NCBI GenBank assembly: GCA_009785715.1
Contig: WQVT01000160.1
Span: forward strand, 1 to 6,089
Reading direction: 5' to 3'
Length of the DNA stretch: 6,089 nucleotides
DNA from: Acidimicrobiaceae bacterium
GTDB taxonomy: Bacteria; Actinomycetota; Acidimicrobiia; Acidimicrobiales; Palsa-688
Part shown: piece by piece, positions 5,312-6,089 of the stretch
How the letters are laid out: every line of letters begins with the position of its first letter
How positions within the stretch are numbered: the first letter of the stretch is position 1
Notes under the pieces: model-generated
The model's database searches: none
What the model saw: only the letters and a program-made list of their open reading frames with translations
Told to the model about the DNA's origin: nothing
Position numbers and translations under genes: made by a program

Positions 5312-6089
5312 CTATGGGTCGACGTCGAAGCTGCGCCCGGTGAATGGGCCGCCGACGAACCGGTGGAGCGGGTCCGCGGGGTCGGGCTCGCCCCCGCCGG
5401 CGAGGATCTCCCCTGCGTAGCGCTCCGCGTCGTCCTGCGGTGCATAGCCGATCGCCGCCGCCTCTTGCATCGAAAACCACGCCCTCGTGTTGGCCGACAC
5501 GCCCCACACGACCCGGAACCCGGGGGATGGTGCGGTGAGCGCCGCCTCGAACAGGCGGCCGGCATCGTCGGGTGACAGCCAGGTGGCCAGTTCCCGGGCG
5601 CTGTCTGGATGGTCGCGGCAGCTGAGAATGCGCAGGCACAGCGCGTCCATGCCGTAGCGGTGGTGGTACAGGGATGCGAGTGCCTCGCCGGCCACTTTGC
5701 TCACCCCGTAGTAGGTGTCCGGGGCGGGAAAGGCAGAGTCGGGGGCCTTGCTGCCATCGGGATTGCGCTCGAGGAAGCCGACCGCGTGGTTGCTGGAGGC
5801 GAAGATGAACCGGCCGACGCCGGCCCGGCGGGCCGCCTCTATGGCGTGGTAGGTACCGTCGATGTTCGTACGGAGAATGTCTTCCCACCGGTCCTCGACG
5901 GGAATGCCGCCGAGATGTACCACGGCATCGACGTCGCGGCTTGCCTCGACGAGCGCATCGAGGTCCGTGACGGAGGCCTGGAGCACCTCCTCGGAGGGCC
6001 CGGCCACCAGCGGGGCGATGTCGAGCAGCCGCAGCACGCGGTCGGGTCGGGCGAGGCGGCTGCGGAGGTAGCCGCCGATGCGCCCGGCC
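5312..6089 (-). CDS. Uronate dehydrogenase-like extended SDR (5' end outside window)
   Basis: A partial NAD-dependent epimerase/dehydratase-type protein. 258 residues are visible, and only the first ten or so, with the first Gly of the Rossmann motif, are cut off. At the edge the frame reads AGRIGGYLRSRL, the end of GxxGxxG. Asp23 after the second strand fits NAD rather than NADP. The catalytic pair is Tyr127-x3-Lys131 (YGVSK), with Ser99-Asn100-His101 (SSNHAVG) as the third element. Compared from memory with Agrobacterium uronate dehydrogenase, the SSNH motif, Ser156-Cys157 and Arg165 nine residues later, ATWLS, and a C-terminal RAWF...IGYAPQDDAE segment all correspond. Udh oxidises glucuronate or galacturonate to aldarolactones with NAD+. 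A related sugar oxidoreductase remains possible. It is the first visible gene of the minus-strand operon, 39 nt before the MFS gene. Confidence 0.85.
   Translation of the reverse strand, partial: AGRIGGYLRSRLARPDRVLRLLDIAPLVAGPSEEVLQASVTDLDALVEASRDVDAVVHLGGIPVEDRWEDILRTNIDGTYHAIEAARRAGVGRFIFASSNHAVGFLERNPDGSKAPDSAFPAPDTYYGVSKVAGEALASLYHHRYGMDALCLRILSCRDHPDSARELATWLSPDDAGRLFEAALTAPSPGFRVVWGVSANTRAWFSMQEAAAIGYAPQDDAERYAGEILAGGGEPDPADPLHRFVGGPFTGRSFDVDP

Noticed and set aside
1..6089. Mobile elements, CRISPR arrays, tRNA or other RNA genes, defence systems
   Set aside because: No transposase, integrase, spaced repeat array, tRNA-like cloverleaf or defence-type domain was found on either strand.

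Overview
The window is a high-G+C bacterial segment (roughly two thirds G+C by eye) with densely packed genes, GTG/TTG starts and weak Shine-Dalgarno sites. This fits an actinobacterium or another high-G+C soil or aquatic lineage. Nothing in the sequence fixes the taxon, and there are no rRNA, tRNA, mobile-element or CRISPR signals. Seven protein genes account for nearly all of it, in two converging sets.

The left, plus-strand set (133-2337) looks like one tight operon: a PF04909-type metal-dependent amidohydrolase/decarboxylase, a fused glutaredoxin-like/DinB-like protein that starts on the last base of the amidohydrolase stop codon, and a small thioredoxin only 4 nt further on. Two of the three genes encode CxxC thiol-redox domains, and the third is a hydrolase or decarboxylase of unknown substrate. 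This suggests a catabolic step with dedicated thiol chemistry, but the substrate cannot be read from the sequence.

The right, minus-strand set is read from the right edge leftwards. It holds an extended SDR very like uronate dehydrogenase (5' end cut by the window edge), a 12-helix MFS transporter, a six-bladed NHL propeller that keeps the catalytic residues of peptidyl-hydroxyglycine amidating lyase (PAL), and a small single-domain cupin. The SDR, transporter and propeller lie 39 and 72 nt apart and are probably co-transcribed. The cupin is 111 nt further on, behind a 40-bp dyad and a possible promoter of its own, so it may be regulated separately. A sugar-acid uptake and oxidation theme is plausible but inferred.

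The two sets meet in an 82-bp gap (2338-2419) with a strong inverted repeat, probably a bidirectional terminator, plus overlapping alternative repeats. The points most worth following are the PAL-like propeller with no monooxygenase partner in view, the glutaredoxin-DinB fusion in its redox/amidohydrolase operon, and the dyad in front of the cupin. I found no clear evidence of a wholly new system.
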